Assembly: GCA_001599355.1 (NCBI GenBank) | Contig: BCGQ01000004.1 | Span: forward strand, 503,249 to 567,248 | Source: Nakazawaea peltata | Lineage: Eukaryota; Ascomycota; Pichiomycetes; Alaninales; Pachysolenaceae | Direction of reading: 5' to 3' | Length of the DNA stretch: 64,000 nt | In this document: one piece after another, positions 50,386 to 60,080 of the stretch | Position numbering within the stretch: the first letter of the stretch is position 1 | How the letters are laid out: every line of letters starts with the position of its first letter | Program-made: the position numbers and the translations under genes | Notes under the pieces: model-generated | Databases searched by the model: none | What the model saw: the letters and a program-made list of their open reading frames with translations, nothing else | What the model was told of the DNA's origin: nothing

Positions 50386-51291
50386 TCACTTCTTCTCTCC
50401 TTCTGGTTCAGGTTCAGGTTGTGGTGTTGGGAATTTAAATGACTCTGGGGCGTCATCATTACCCTCACCAACTTGTTCCCAAACAGATGAACCAACAGTG
50501 AAATTTCTCCAAGCTTGGGTCAATTCTAAAGGTTCATAAACAACTCTTCTCTTTTCATTGTCGAATCTAACTTCGGTAAATCCGGTAGTTGGGAAATCCT
50601 TACGTAATGGATGACCATCAAATCCGTAATCGGTTAAAATTCTTCTCAAATCATGATTGTTCTCAAAGAATACACCAAACATATCATAGGTCTCACGTTC
50701 ATACCATTGAGCTCCACTGAATAAATCGGTGACACTTGGTACTGGAGATACTTCAGACAGGTATGTCTTAACTCTGATACGAGAGTTAAATCTAACAGAC
50801 AATAAATTGTACACAACTTCAAACCGATTGGTACGAGTTGGGAAATCGACAGCAGTGACATCCATAACCAGCTTAAATTGCAGTGAAGTATGATTCTTCA
50901 ACATAGTCATAACTGGAATAACCAGAGTAGGTCCACAATGTAATGTCAACTCATCCTTCCAAACCGAAAATTGTTGAATGTATTTCGGCATACAAGTCAT
51001 CAAATACCTACCAAATTTGTGTAACTCCTCACTGCTCTCCTTATATTTGTCCTTTGGGTTGACTAAAGGTACCTTCAATTCGGTGTCATCGTAGTTTTTT
51101 CTTGGTAATTGACTCAAATCTGGAAGAGGTTCATTAGTGATCGGTTTCATCAGTACTGAACTTGTTGATAAGCGCCGACTCAATCCAATTGCGGAGGCTT
51201 CCCCACAATATAAAGAGGATCCGCCAATGGCACGTCTCAAACCGACACTACCTCTACTCAGAGCTCCTTGAATACTTCTGATTGACATCAT
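50386..51291 (-). CDS. Complex I 30-kDa subunit (NDUFS3/NUGM)
   Basis: 301 residues. The Arg/Ser-rich N-terminus (1-45, ending SRRLSTSSVL) is a mitochondrial presequence. The NuoC/NDUFS3 core includes TAVDFPTRTNRFEVVYNLLS, then WYERETYDMFGVFFENNHDL and RRILTDYGFDGHPLRKDFP, the family signature. It belongs to the peripheral arm of NADH:ubiquinone oxidoreductase near the quinone site. Saccharomyces and relatives lack complex I, so this gene is an organism marker. Two adjacent ATGs (51291, 51288). A CACGACT motif (51421-51427) lies 130 bp upstream. Confidence 0.95.
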   Translation of the reverse strand: MMSIRSIQGALSRGSVGLRRAIGGSSLYCGEASAIGLSRRLSTSSVLMKPITNEPLPDLSQLPRKNYDDTELKVPLVNPKDKYKESSEELHKFGRYLMTCMPKYIQQFSVWKDELTLHCGPTLVIPVMTMLKNHTSLQFKLVMDVTAVDFPTRTNRFEVVYNLLSVRFNSRIRVKTYLSEVSPVPSVTDLFSGAQWYERETYDMFGVFFENNHDLRRILTDYGFDGHPLRKDFPTTGFTEVRFDNEKRRVVYEPLELTQAWRNFTVGSSVWEQVGEGNDDAPESFKFPTPQPEPEPEGEKK

Positions 51292-51508
51292 ACTGAATTT
51301 CGATACCCACCTTATTCTAATAGATGGATTCCAACTCCCTGTCTCGGTGATGAATAAACCCCATATAAATCATGCAATTGAGAACCCCTCATTTTAGTGG
51401 GTGAGAATTAGGATGATACACACGACTTTATTTTTGAGAAAATTACTTTTTCGGATTTTTGATATTTCATTCACTACTTTTCAGTACACTTAGATAGTTT
51501 ATTGATAT

Positions 51509-53083
51509 TTAATGATTTCTGTCGGCAGTTCTTGGTTTAGCTCTGATGATATTATCGACTCTCAACAATACTTCAGCAGCTTCACTAGCACTACTTATAA
51601 CAGCTTTCTTCAATTTGAAACTTTCGACAATTCCCAACTCTCTCATATCAGCAATACAACCGTTGTTTAAATCTAAACCAGAGGTCATCATACCATTGTA
51701 AATAGCAGATCTCAACTTGGTGACTAATTCGGAAGAATCGAAACCGGCATTGTCACATAAAATTGTAGGCAATTGTCTTAAAGCTTTGGCAAAAGCCTCC
51801 AGAGCCAAAGATTTCTTACCTTCCAAATTCTGAGCAACTTGTTCAACAGCTTTACTCAGGATCATTTCGGAACAACCACCACCCAATAAAGTTCTAGTCT
51901 CGGTAGTAGTTTGAGATAATACAGACAAGGCATCGTGCAACGATCTCTCGGCTTCATCGAGCACTTGTTCAGTAGCACCTCTTAATACAATGGTACAAGC
52001 CTCATTAGCTTTACAACCACTGAATTTTGTCATTATATCTTCACCAATGATGACTTCTTCAATCTTTTCACAGTATCCCAACTTAACTTTCTCTGGAGCA
52101 TCAAAAGTAGACACCACTTCACCACCAGTTACAAGTGCAAGTCTTTCAACACCATCGAAATCAGCATGCTCAATAGAATTGATTCCAGAATCAGATAACA
52201 ATTGTTCTGGCCAGTCATAAATTAACTGTCTATTAACAAAACAATTGATATCGAATTTCTTGATTTTTTCAACCTTGTTCTTCATCTTAGCTTTCTCGGC
52301 TTTTTCCAATTCGGCCAATTTCGAAGTAGAGTCGACTTTGAATTTAGCACCAAAGATCTTTACCTTGTCTGTATCCATCGAAGTATTGGCAATTAATATT
52401 TTACAATTCTCAATCTTCTTTGGTTGATCAACACCAAATCTCTTGTTTAAAATGAACCCTTCATCTAAGAAAGAATCAGATAATTTACCTCCAATCTTTT
52501 TGATGATTTGGATATGTTCCAAATTGGTCGAACCTTTCAATCTTAAGATGGCATCGACTGCAATATTGGAGAAATGCTCTTTATCTTGTGATAAAATCTT
52601 CGAAGACAATGTTGTTCTGGCAATGTTCAATAAATCTTGTCTGAACATTTTGGAATCAGAACCATTGTCAACGGCCACTTTAGTCAAACTCTCAATGGCA
52701 GCACTGCTAGCAAGTCTATAACCCTCGATAATGGTTTGTGGATGAATATTTTGATCGATCAATTTCTCGGCTTCTCTTAACAATTCCAGAGCCAATACGG
52801 TAACAGATGTAGTACCATCTCCAACTTCATCATCTTGTACTTTAGAAATGTTGACAAGTACTTTAGCAGCTGGATTATCCAATGGAATCGATTTCAAGAT
52901 CGTGGCACCATCATTTGTTACCAAAGAATTCCCAGTAGAAGCACTTTGTAACAATTTGTCCATACCTTTTGGGCCCAAAGTGGTTTTTACCAAGTCACCA
53001 ACGGCAATGGCGCCTACAAATGCCGACAATCTGGCATTCTCAGCTCTTTCTTCAGTTACTTGATCTCCAAAAATCTGAACCAT
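51509..53083 (-). CDS. CCT2: Chaperonin CCT subunit beta
   Basis: 524 residues (527 in S. cerevisiae). The start [20 protein letters not shown] is characteristic of Cct2. ATP-binding motifs are [13 protein letters not shown] and [29 protein letters not shown] lies in the third part. One of eight subunits of the cytosolic TRiC/CCT ring that folds actin and tubulin. The CTG at 52787-52789 (minus) encodes the second residue of the conserved AAELLREAE, so Ala rather than Leu is expected. Confidence 0.96.
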   Translation of the reverse strand: MVQIFGDQVTEERAENARLSAFVGAIAVGDLVKTTLGPKGMDKLLQSASTGNSLVTNDGATILKSIPLDNPAAKVLVNISKVQDDEVGDGTTSVTVLALELLREAEKLIDQNIHPQTIIEGYRLASSAAIESLTKVAVDNGSDSKMFRQDLLNIARTTLSSKILSQDKEHFSNIAVDAILRLKGSTNLEHIQIIKKIGGKLSDSFLDEGFILNKRFGVDQPKKIENCKILIANTSMDTDKVKIFGAKFKVDSTSKLAELEKAEKAKMKNKVEKIKKFDINCFVNRQLIYDWPEQLLSDSGINSIEHADFDGVERLALVTGGEVVSTFDAPEKVKLGYCEKIEEVIIGEDIMTKFSGCKANEACTIVLRGATEQVLDEAERSLHDALSVLSQTTTETRTLLGGGCSEMILSKAVEQVAQNLEGKKSLALEAFAKALRQLPTILCDNAGFDSSELVTKLRSAIYNGMMTSGLDLNNGCIADMRELGIVESFKLKKAVISSASEAAEVLLRVDNIIRAKPRTADRNH

Positions 53084-53789
53084 CTTGATATCACGTTCAA
53101 ATCCTTTGTCTATCTATGCCTCGATCTGAATCCAAACGCCTTCCACCACTTTTAATGGAAAAAAATTTTCGAGATTGTCGACGCGATTTGGATAGCCCTT
53201 GAGTTACTTTATTGGGAAGGTGTTGAGGTAGGGGATAGTGAGGGGGTAGAAGGGGTAGGGTAGGAGAGAGAGGATAGTATGGAGGGTGGGCTACAGAATG
53301 GGATGGCTGAGACTGGATAGGAAGGCTGAGAAGACAAAGGGAATGAAAAGATGCAAGAATAAGATGGAAATTATTTTTACATGAAACTAAACTATCTTAC
53401 TCAATTACTACTTATTTTTCTCTCTAAAAATCCTCCTACAATCGATATTGTGATAAATAAATTATATAATCTTGAAACGTTTGATAAAGGTTGTTTTGTA
53501 ATTGGTTTTCATCCTGAAACTCATCATCTTTCTCAAAGGGAACTAATTTTAGTATGGCTTCATACACCTTGTACTTATAAGGTTTCTCTTGCCTTTTCTC
53601 CTCCCTCTCTTTGAAACTTCTCTTACAAATGATTTCCTAATTGGGATATCTAAGGGGATCTGGCGAAACACCCCTTTGGATTTGGGGGTTAGATCTTTGG
53701 GCGTACATAATGATATAAATTGGGGATGATTGCAACCTTTCGAGAATCTGACCATTTTAACTATAGAGTTACTCTACACAATTACAAAT
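53084..53789. other. Divergent region, CCT2 promoter and wall-protein promoter
   Basis: 706 bp. A GGAAAAAAATTTTC element (about 53157) lies near the CCT2 start. A G-rich tract (53231-53260) has four runs of three or more G with loops of 7, 5 and 2 bases. An Mcm1-like TTTCCTAATTGGG (53633-53645) lies upstream of the wall protein. The AT-rich frame 53381-53614 is discussed under rejected items. Confidence 0.45.
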
Positions 53790-55223
53790 ATGAGACTCAC
53801 CATTTTGAAGAGTTCCTTTCTCTTCCTTGCAGTTGTCTCTGCTCATCAAACAATCACAGAAACTCTGCCAACCACCACAGAAAATACTAGCACTACAACT
53901 ACCACCACTGTTATAATTCCTCGTACTTATACGAGATACCTTACTTCGACTTGGCTGAGTCCGTTTACTACTACAACTACCGGTGTTATTACTGAGGGAC
54001 TGACTCATGTTACGGTTTTTGTTGATGTTCCTGAATCTCCATGCACTACGACCAGTTCGACGACCAAAAGTTGTACCACTTTTACAACTTCAAGTACTTG
54101 TACTAAGAAATGTCCTACTAGCTGTAAGACTTCTAGGAGTTCTAGTACGTCAAGTTCAACTTCTCTGAACAGTTCAAGTTCCTCTAGCAGCAAGACTGTA
54201 GAAGCTGTTGAGACCTCAAGTAGTTCCAGTTCTACTAGTTGTGATACTAAGGATACAGAGACTTCGACTAGTACATCTAGTTCAATTACATCTAGTTCAA
54301 GTACATCTAGTTCAATTACATCTAGTTCAAGTACTTCATCCAGTCAAAATACTAAGTCAATCTCGACTAGCTCGTCTTCAACTAGCTCCACTTCAACTAG
54401 TTCCACTTCAACTTTTACATCTACCACTACATCTAGTACTACTTCAACTACCATAACTTCTGAAAGTTCTAGTAGCTCCTCAAGCTTGACTTCACAAACT
54501 ACACAACACCATCCATCCTCAATCTCTAGTACCACTACAGAGGATACTTCCACTTCCACTTCCACTCATAGAAGTTGGAGATTCTCAGTTTCTCCAATTG
54601 AAAGTACAGAAACAACCTCAATCACCATAGTTTCTACAGTGAATACTAGTCAATTCAAAGGAACAACCTCACTAACTACCTCCCCTGTTACTGAATCCAC
54701 AACTAAAACAATTCATTCGGGATCCAATGAAAGAGGTGTTCAGATAACATCACTTCCTCAAGAAACCTCAATGGATACAGAAATCACCACGATTGAATGT
54801 TCAACATTGACAGAAAGTACTGTCTCTACTGAGTTTTGCCATACATGTACCCCTACTACAATCGAAGATACCGCAAAGACCGATACTACGATCCCTGTCC
54901 AGTCTGCAGAGACCTCAATTTCCATTTCCAGTATCATCCCTTCAACTTCAATTGAAGCCACTGACATTCCTCCTTCTCCAACTCAAACTGAAAATATACC
55001 AACTACTATTCCAGTGCCAGACACCAACACAAATCCATCATCTCAAGTCCTCTCCGACTCCACTCTCACTTATTCACAGACAGTAACTATTGCAATTTAC
55101 AGTCTGTCATCATCTATCCCTCAACAAGAAACTTACTCAATATTACAAGGTTCACTGAACAAACAATATTATACTGAAATCTCCATCATTTCTATCATTT
55201 CCATCCTTCTCCAACTTGTTTGA
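53790..55223 (+). CDS. Ser/Thr-rich GPI-type cell-wall protein
   Basis: 477 residues from the ATG at 53790. A clear signal peptide (MRLTILKSSFLFLAVVSAHQ) follows directly. A short less repetitive domain (about 20-115, with four to six Cys in TTSSTCTKKCPTSCKTS) precedes a Ser/Thr-rich stalk with SSITSSSSTSS tandem units. The C-terminus ends in a hydrophobic stretch (ISIISIISILLQLV), with small residues before it, as in GPI-anchor signals. This suggests a covalently attached wall glycoprotein or adhesin-like spacer. No specific family recognised; stalk length is probably variable. Confidence 0.7.
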   Translation: MRLTILKSSFLFLAVVSAHQTITETLPTTTENTSTTTTTTVIIPRTYTRYLTSTWLSPFTTTTTGVITEGLTHVTVFVDVPESPCTTTSSTTKSCTTFTTSSTCTKKCPTSCKTSRSSSTSSSTSLNSSSSSSSKTVEAVETSSSSSSTSCDTKDTETSTSTSSSITSSSSTSSSITSSSSTSSSQNTKSISTSSSSTSSTSTSSTSTFTSTTTSSTTSTTITSESSSSSSSLTSQTTQHHPSSISSTTTEDTSTSTSTHRSWRFSVSPIESTETTSITIVSTVNTSQFKGTTSLTTSPVTESTTKTIHSGSNERGVQITSLPQETSMDTEITTIECSTLTESTVSTEFCHTCTPTTIEDTAKTDTTIPVQSAETSISISSIIPSTSIEATDIPPSPTQTENIPTTIPVPDTNTNPSSQVLSDSTLTYSQTVTIAIYSLSSSIPQQETYSILQGSLNKQYYTEISIISIISILLQLV

Positions 55224-56018
55224 TCTCACCATCCTTCTTTATAACCCCCAATTAGCTTAAATACTATTTAGACTATTATACACGACCTTTACCCCTATTT
55301 AAAGAAAAATTTTCCACTAAGATCTTCAAGCTGAAAAGTTGACAATCAGGTGTAGACTTGAATGGACACAAGAGGTAATGACGGGTATTTTATGATTGCT
55401 GGCAATCCTAATAGACCAAGCTATTATCCAATCAAGAAAATTCAGACCATTTATTAAGTAAGTGTTGATAAAACTGGTCCTTCAAAAGGTCCACTACAGG
55501 CAAACACACTATAATGATGAGAGATTAAATATACTGCGTTATCGTCTTGACTAGCAGACCATCGCCTTTGGGGATCGTTTAATTACTGTCTTCATTTGGA
55601 GATCCTGCGATTTAATGAAAATAGCTTTAACAGATAATTCTGAGAGTGATCCTGTATTTATGATAGAGAAGTACTAACAAAAGTTAGAGGATAATGTATG
55701 AGTGAATGTATGAGTGAATGTATGAGTGAATGTATGAGTTAATGTATGAGTTAATGTATGAGTAATATTATTAGTAGATAGTAGATAGTTCTTGAGATTC
55801 AACTTGACTAGAAAGAGGATTGGATCATATTTACTGGAAACTCCCAACCATAGTCCCTAATATGGTGTGTGGTGTGTGGTTCCTCTGTTCTGTGATTCCT
55901 CTGTTCTGTACTGCTCAACCACCCCCATTTTCGCTTAATTAAGGTGAAAAAAGTAGTGAAAAAAATAAAAAAGCAGCTGCCCATGAGATAATCTATAAAA
56001 TATACCAACAGATTAGAG
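55224..56018. other. Intergenic region with promoter-like signals, intron-like signals and a 12-bp repeat
   Basis: 795 bp. TACACGACC (55279-55287) and GAAAAATTTTCC (55306-55317) look like a plus-strand promoter. GTAAGT at 55455-55461 and TACTAACAAAAGTTAG at 55672-55687 look like intron ends, but the only ATG frame (55362, 31 codons) stops at the donor. Six units of AATGTATGAGTK occupy 55693-55764. The promoter of the SRWA gene must lie in the latter part. Confidence 0.4.
55693..55764 (+). repeat. 12-bp tandem repeat, six copies
   Basis: Units AATGTATGAGTG (three), AATGTATGAGTT (two) and AATGTATGAGTA (one), directly adjacent without interruption. Confidence 0.9.
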
Positions 56019-56903
56019 ATGGTTCTTGTATCTAGATGGGCCACAGACGAGTCTCTGGTCCAAGAGGCTAAGAAACAAGATCATATGAAGAAAAAACCCA
56101 AAGAAGAAACCCAAAAGAAAGGCACTATTTTAGAGAGTCGGTGGGCACCAAAAAACACCGAGACGAAGGTGGCTGCTGAGCTGAGTCTGCCGCCCAAACC
56201 ACCTAGAAGTCCTCAAAAGAAAAGATCCGAATTTGTTCTTGAAAGCAAATGGGCTCCTAAACCAGAAGAATCCCAAGCAGAAAAGCCTCTGATACCCACC
56301 GGACCAGCAGAGAAACGTAATAACAGACGTGGAGGAAGACGTAGAAGAGGTAAAGGAAAAGGGAAGCCAAGCGCCAATGAAGGTTCTGAGGACGATGAAG
56401 AAGACGATGAAGAAGTAGATGAACAACTAGAAGTAGAGGATGATGGTGATGAAGACACAGATGAAGAAGTTTCAAAAGATTTATCTTCATTATCTGTAGG
56501 AGCACAAACTCTTGCATCCAGATTAGGTATGATGGCACCACCAATTAAACCACAAGAATCCAAGAATAATAGAAAAGACACTAGAAGAGATAAGCATGAA
56601 CATAAGAGAGATCACGACAGATCTGAACGTGGTGATAGACTAAGTAGAAGAATTGGAGGAATACCAGTAGTTCAGGAATCCAAGCCGGCTCCAGCCCCAG
56701 CTAAAGGTACTTGGGCAGCAGCAGCAGCCGCTTCGACAGCCCCTACTGGGATCAAATTTAATAAGGCTCCTAAACCTGCACCAGCACCAAAGAAACCTGA
56801 GATTGATTTCGATAAGATGTTTGAATCATTTGCTAAAGGTGAATCGTTAGATTGGGCTGATGATGATGATGAGTTTGATCTTTCTAAATTTGAAAAACGA
56901 TAA
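56019..56903 (+). CDS. Unidentified disordered protein with SRWA/SKWA repeats
   Basis: 294 residues, highly charged and low in hydrophobic residues. Three short motifs recur in the N-terminal third: VLVSRWATDE (start), ILESRWAPKN (about 36) and VLESKWAPKP (about 73); a weaker LASRLG lies near 166. A basic RRGGRRRRGKGKGK block and a long acidic run follow, then an Arg/Asp/His-rich stretch, an Ala run and an acidic WADDDDEFDLSKFEKR end. The composition suggests an RNA- or ribosome-associated protein. I do not recognise an orthologue and claim no function. The short linear motif SRWA looks like a repeated docking site. Confidence 0.75.
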   Translation: MVLVSRWATDESLVQEAKKQDHMKKKPKEETQKKGTILESRWAPKNTETKVAAELSLPPKPPRSPQKKRSEFVLESKWAPKPEESQAEKPLIPTGPAEKRNNRRGGRRRRGKGKGKPSANEGSEDDEEDDEEVDEQLEVEDDGDEDTDEEVSKDLSSLSVGAQTLASRLGMMAPPIKPQESKNNRKDTRRDKHEHKRDHDRSERGDRLSRRIGGIPVVQESKPAPAPAKGTWAAAAAASTAPTGIKFNKAPKPAPAPKKPEIDFDKMFESFAKGESLDWADDDDEFDLSKFEKR

Positions 56904-57359
56904 TCTGTATTTATAATGTATATTATGCTGATAGGTTGTATGGATTGTAGAAATGGCGTAGAACTTGGCTGCGGTATACATAGCCCGGCCTATAGTCGGT
57001 CCAATAGTCACCCGCTGCTTAATGGCCCGCCTACTAATCCCCCTCTTCTCCCCCTCAGTGCCCCCTCAATGCCCCCTCAATGCCCCCTCAGTGCCACCTC
57101 TTCTACCCCTACTAATCCCCATCTTCTACCCACTTCCCCCCTAATAATTTCCCCTACCAATCCCCCAATAATTTCTCTACAGCTCCCCCCCTAATTTCCC
57201 TATGCCCCCCTACTAATCCCCATCCACTACTTTACTTCACTGCGTAGATCCAAAATTTTCTAATCATCTACAAATACACTCTAACACAAGACCCCACCCC
57301 CACCAAACTCATTTTCACCTCCACACACTCAATCATATTCAGCTCTGTGTCAACTCCTG
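56904..57359. repeat. C-rich intergenic region with 11-bp tandem repeat
   Basis: 456 bp. Four units of CCCCCTCARTG lie at 57050-57093, within a broader C-rich tract (57010-57230). A GC-rich patch at 56975-57030 contains GCCCGGCC. The AIM39-like promoter must lie here. No gene recognised. Confidence 0.6.
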
Positions 57360-58244
57360 ATGTTCCGCTCATCAATCACCCCACATTTTCGATCCCTCCG
57401 CAATCTAAGCAGATGCCCAGCCCAATTGCCGGCCCAATGCCGGGCTCAAAGGTCCTCTCAATGGCAACGCCATCTCCACAAAACCACCATCAACCACTCT
57501 GAAAAGCGCCCTGTCGATCCGAAATTGATGCGCACCATCGAAGAGGCCATCCTGCAAGGCTCAGTCCAGAAGAAGAAAGTCCCCATCGGCACTAGAATTG
57601 CTCTCGTACTTCTGCCCACTTTGATCTTATTAGGCTCGGTTGTGGCTTTCAATACATACCACGACCAAGACACTTACATCCCACTATATTTCCGCAGACG
57701 GTTCAGGTTGACTACGGAAGACCAGTTCAATGATTATGGAATCAATTTAGACCAGTTAAAACATCTCACAATGTCTCGGCTCATCACTAGAGTCTCTCTT
57801 AACCCCAAATTTCAATCCCTCATTGGGTTACCTATCACGTCTAACAAATTTGACCTTTTTGACGTCTATTTACAACACAAGTCATTATCCAGTTCCGGTA
57901 TCCAAATAGACCTCAGAAACAGCCCTCGTTTCTCTTGGGTAACTCGTAACTATTCCATTAATACTGACAAATTGAGCCAGTTTTTGGAGCCAATGGGCCT
58001 GCCTGATCAATATCAGTTCCGAATCTTTAATGACAGCGACTCTCAAAAGTTATCGGAGTTCAAGATTTTGATCGTTGGTAGGATGAAAGTCAACGGCAAT
58101 TCCCTTTTCAAATCTGGTGGTAAAGAATGTGATGTCCATTTCGAAGGTATCATCGAATTCGATCATCTACAAAATGTCCGATTCGAACAAGTCAAGTTGA
58201 GTTATTTTGATGGTGACCAATTCAAGATCGAACGTTTGTTCTAG
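57360..58244 (+). CDS. AIM39: Aim39-like mitochondrial inner-membrane protein
   Basis: 294 residues. A basic presequence (1-45, rich in Arg, Ser and Gln) precedes a single membrane helix (about 80-100), flanked by TYHDQDTYIPLYF. The following domain (LKHLTMSRLITRVSLNPKFQ, then GLPITSNKFDLFDVYL) resembles S. cerevisiae Aim39 (YOL053W), with IPLFW after the helix and a GLPM-x-HSQFDSF block, as I remember it. AIM39 is needed for normal mitochondrial inheritance; its role is unknown. The topology fits an inner-membrane protein facing the intermembrane space. The gene name is tentative, the mitochondrial membrane call firmer. Confidence 0.6.
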   Translation: MFRSSITPHFRSLRNLSRCPAQLPAQCRAQRSSQWQRHLHKTTINHSEKRPVDPKLMRTIEEAILQGSVQKKKVPIGTRIALVLLPTLILLGSVVAFNTYHDQDTYIPLYFRRRFRLTTEDQFNDYGINLDQLKHLTMSRLITRVSLNPKFQSLIGLPITSNKFDLFDVYLQHKSLSSSGIQIDLRNSPRFSWVTRNYSINTDKLSQFLEPMGLPDQYQFRIFNDSDSQKLSEFKILIVGRMKVNGNSLFKSGGKECDVHFEGIIEFDHLQNVRFEQVKLSYFDGDQFKIERLF

Positions 58245-58290
58245 TTCTGTATATACTATATTAATAAATTTCAGTCTGTTTATTCTCTAT

Positions 58291-59856
58291 TTAATTGTCC
58301 CCTCTTCCATCTCCATATTCAATGCATTTCCCATACCAATTACGCCTGAGACAATCTCCAGTTCCTGTAGTGCCAGTTGGTGATGGTACAGTGGTTGTTT
58401 TAGTAGGTACCGGCTTGCGGTCATCTACAAATTTCCAATCGAAACAATCATGACAAGGCAGTGGTTTCCTACATGGAGCTGTCTCGTTATAAGCCATAAT
58501 CACATCGTCAATTACGGCATGAATACGATGATTCAACAAACTGACTTTCCAACCTCTCTCGGTAACAACATCATAAACACATTGTAATCCCGTATGACAT
58601 TGAGTTTCCATAGCATATCCTGCAAGTGAACAAGATGATGAGGCTCCATTACAAACTCCCATGAAAATAGGGTCTGCAGTATTACCGAAATGCCAAATAT
58701 GTTCTAAATTAGTTGGTAAACTTGGAGCCATAGGCAAATGTAATCTTTTGGTGGCCAATAACTCTCCAGGAGCTTCGAATGCCACCACTGGCAAACCATA
58801 AGTACGACCCAAAAGACTCAGCAATGAACCTCCAAGAGAATGTCCAGTCAAATACATCAGTTCCAGATCTGGATACATTGCTGTTACATTCCGATAAATA
58901 TCCAAAACAGCACGATAATAACGATCTTCACGCACAAGTTCCTTCTCAAGGCATTTTTGGTTACATGTGTATGAGGACTCATAACAATCACAGACTGTGG
59001 TCCACATATAAGAAACTCTTGCACAACAACAGCTGAACAAAAGGTTGTCATTAAGCTTATCATCCGGTACAGTATCGGCACCACCTCGAACAGCTAAATA
59101 CTGGGCAGATGTCCCTTTCAACAGAATGATCACTGTCGAATTATCTTTATTAGCAAAGACATGTCCTCTTACACCGTTATCTTCCCATCCGATTCCAAAC
59201 TTCTCATGCCAAGGTTTACCTACATCACGCCAATCACCTGTTCCTGGAATCTCCACATACAGATTTGAAGACATTAACAGTAAAGCTACCACCGAATCAC
59301 GATCAGTGATATTAGGAATTGATATGACTTCGTCCTGCCATTCTAAATCGATCATACTTACTGCTTCGGAACCTGCGACACGAGCATAGTGAAGATAAGA
59401 CTCGATGAAATCAGGATCTCTCTCCAGTAATCTGATTGCCAGCTGTTTGGAGGAGCTTACATTCAACTTAGTTCTCCAAGGATTGTCATTTCGAAGAATA
59501 TGGGGCACCTCATCTCCTTCTTCTGACAGTGTTGCTGGCTCAAATCCAGCGGCTCTAAGCAGTTGCTGTTGCTCGATGAACTCATCGGTGATATCCAATA
59601 CCCTATGGACTTTATGATTCTTTCCTGTGCTATGATGAATAATATGTCTTAATTCGAACTCGTCTGGTCTAGCCGCCGTCGTTCCTATGATAGTTATTGA
59701 TGGGAGGTGGCGCCAAAGAGGACCGATTTGTATTACACAGGACAGTGCCGCCAACAATACTGTGAGAGTCAGCAACAACAGTCCAATCGACACAACCCGT
59801 CTCTTCCGCCAAAGCGCCAGCTTTAGACTATACTTTTCATTATGTTTCTCTTCCAT
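58291..59856 (-). CDS. ATG15: Vacuolar phospholipase Atg15
   Basis: 521 residues from the ATG at 59856, the first ATG of the frame, against 520 in S. cerevisiae. A basic N-terminus and one signal-anchor helix (about 22-44) precede a lumenal lipase-3 domain. The nucleophile elbow is LTGHSLGGSLLSLLG (about 338). FSCCCARVSYMWTTVCDCY and SLAGYAMETQCHTGLQC supply the conserved cysteines. It travels through multivesicular bodies and degrades autophagic-body and MVB membranes in the vacuole. Tail Thr-rich. The neighbouring AIM39-like gene converges with a 46-bp gap. Confidence 0.93.
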   Translation of the reverse strand: MEEKHNEKYSLKLALWRKRRVVSIGLLLLTLTVLLAALSCVIQIGPLWRHLPSITIIGTTAARPDEFELRHIIHHSTGKNHKVHRVLDITDEFIEQQQLLRAAGFEPATLSEEGDEVPHILRNDNPWRTKLNVSSSKQLAIRLLERDPDFIESYLHYARVAGSEAVSMIDLEWQDEVISIPNITDRDSVVALLLMSSNLYVEIPGTGDWRDVGKPWHEKFGIGWEDNGVRGHVFANKDNSTVIILLKGTSAQYLAVRGGADTVPDDKLNDNLLFSCCCARVSYMWTTVCDCYESSYTCNQKCLEKELVREDRYYRAVLDIYRNVTAMYPDLELMYLTGHSLGGSLLSLLGRTYGLPVVAFEAPGELLATKRLHLPMAPSLPTNLEHIWHFGNTADPIFMGVCNGASSSCSLAGYAMETQCHTGLQCVYDVVTERGWKVSLLNHRIHAVIDDVIMAYNETAPCRKPLPCHDCFDWKFVDDRKPVPTKTTTVPSPTGTTGTGDCLRRNWYGKCIEYGDGRGDN

Positions 59857-60080
59857 TTCTTGTATCAATAGACCTGACCTGAAACCGTGTGATGATTAAC
59901 TCAGATGAGATTTGAGATAAACAGCGGCGCTAGGTTGCCGCAGAGCTAATTACCACAAAGAGAAATAATGAGAAATTCCTATTTAGGAAATGGAACTGTG
60001 AAACTTACGATTACTATATTAGGTAATTGCATGGACTACTTATTAAGGTAATAATGTGGGGATCATCTTAACTATATAAA
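59857..60080. promoter_or_regulatory. ATG15 promoter with Mcm1-like palindrome
   Basis: 224 bp. TTCCTATTTAGGAA (59976-59989) is a near-perfect palindrome of the Mcm1/ECB type, 120 bp upstream of the ATG15 start. Confidence 0.45.

Noticed and set aside
53381-53614. 77-codon frame before the wall protein
   Set aside because: It starts with an ATG and is not absurd in composition, but has no motif, is AT-rich intergenic DNA and overlaps the wall-protein promoter. Left unannotated.
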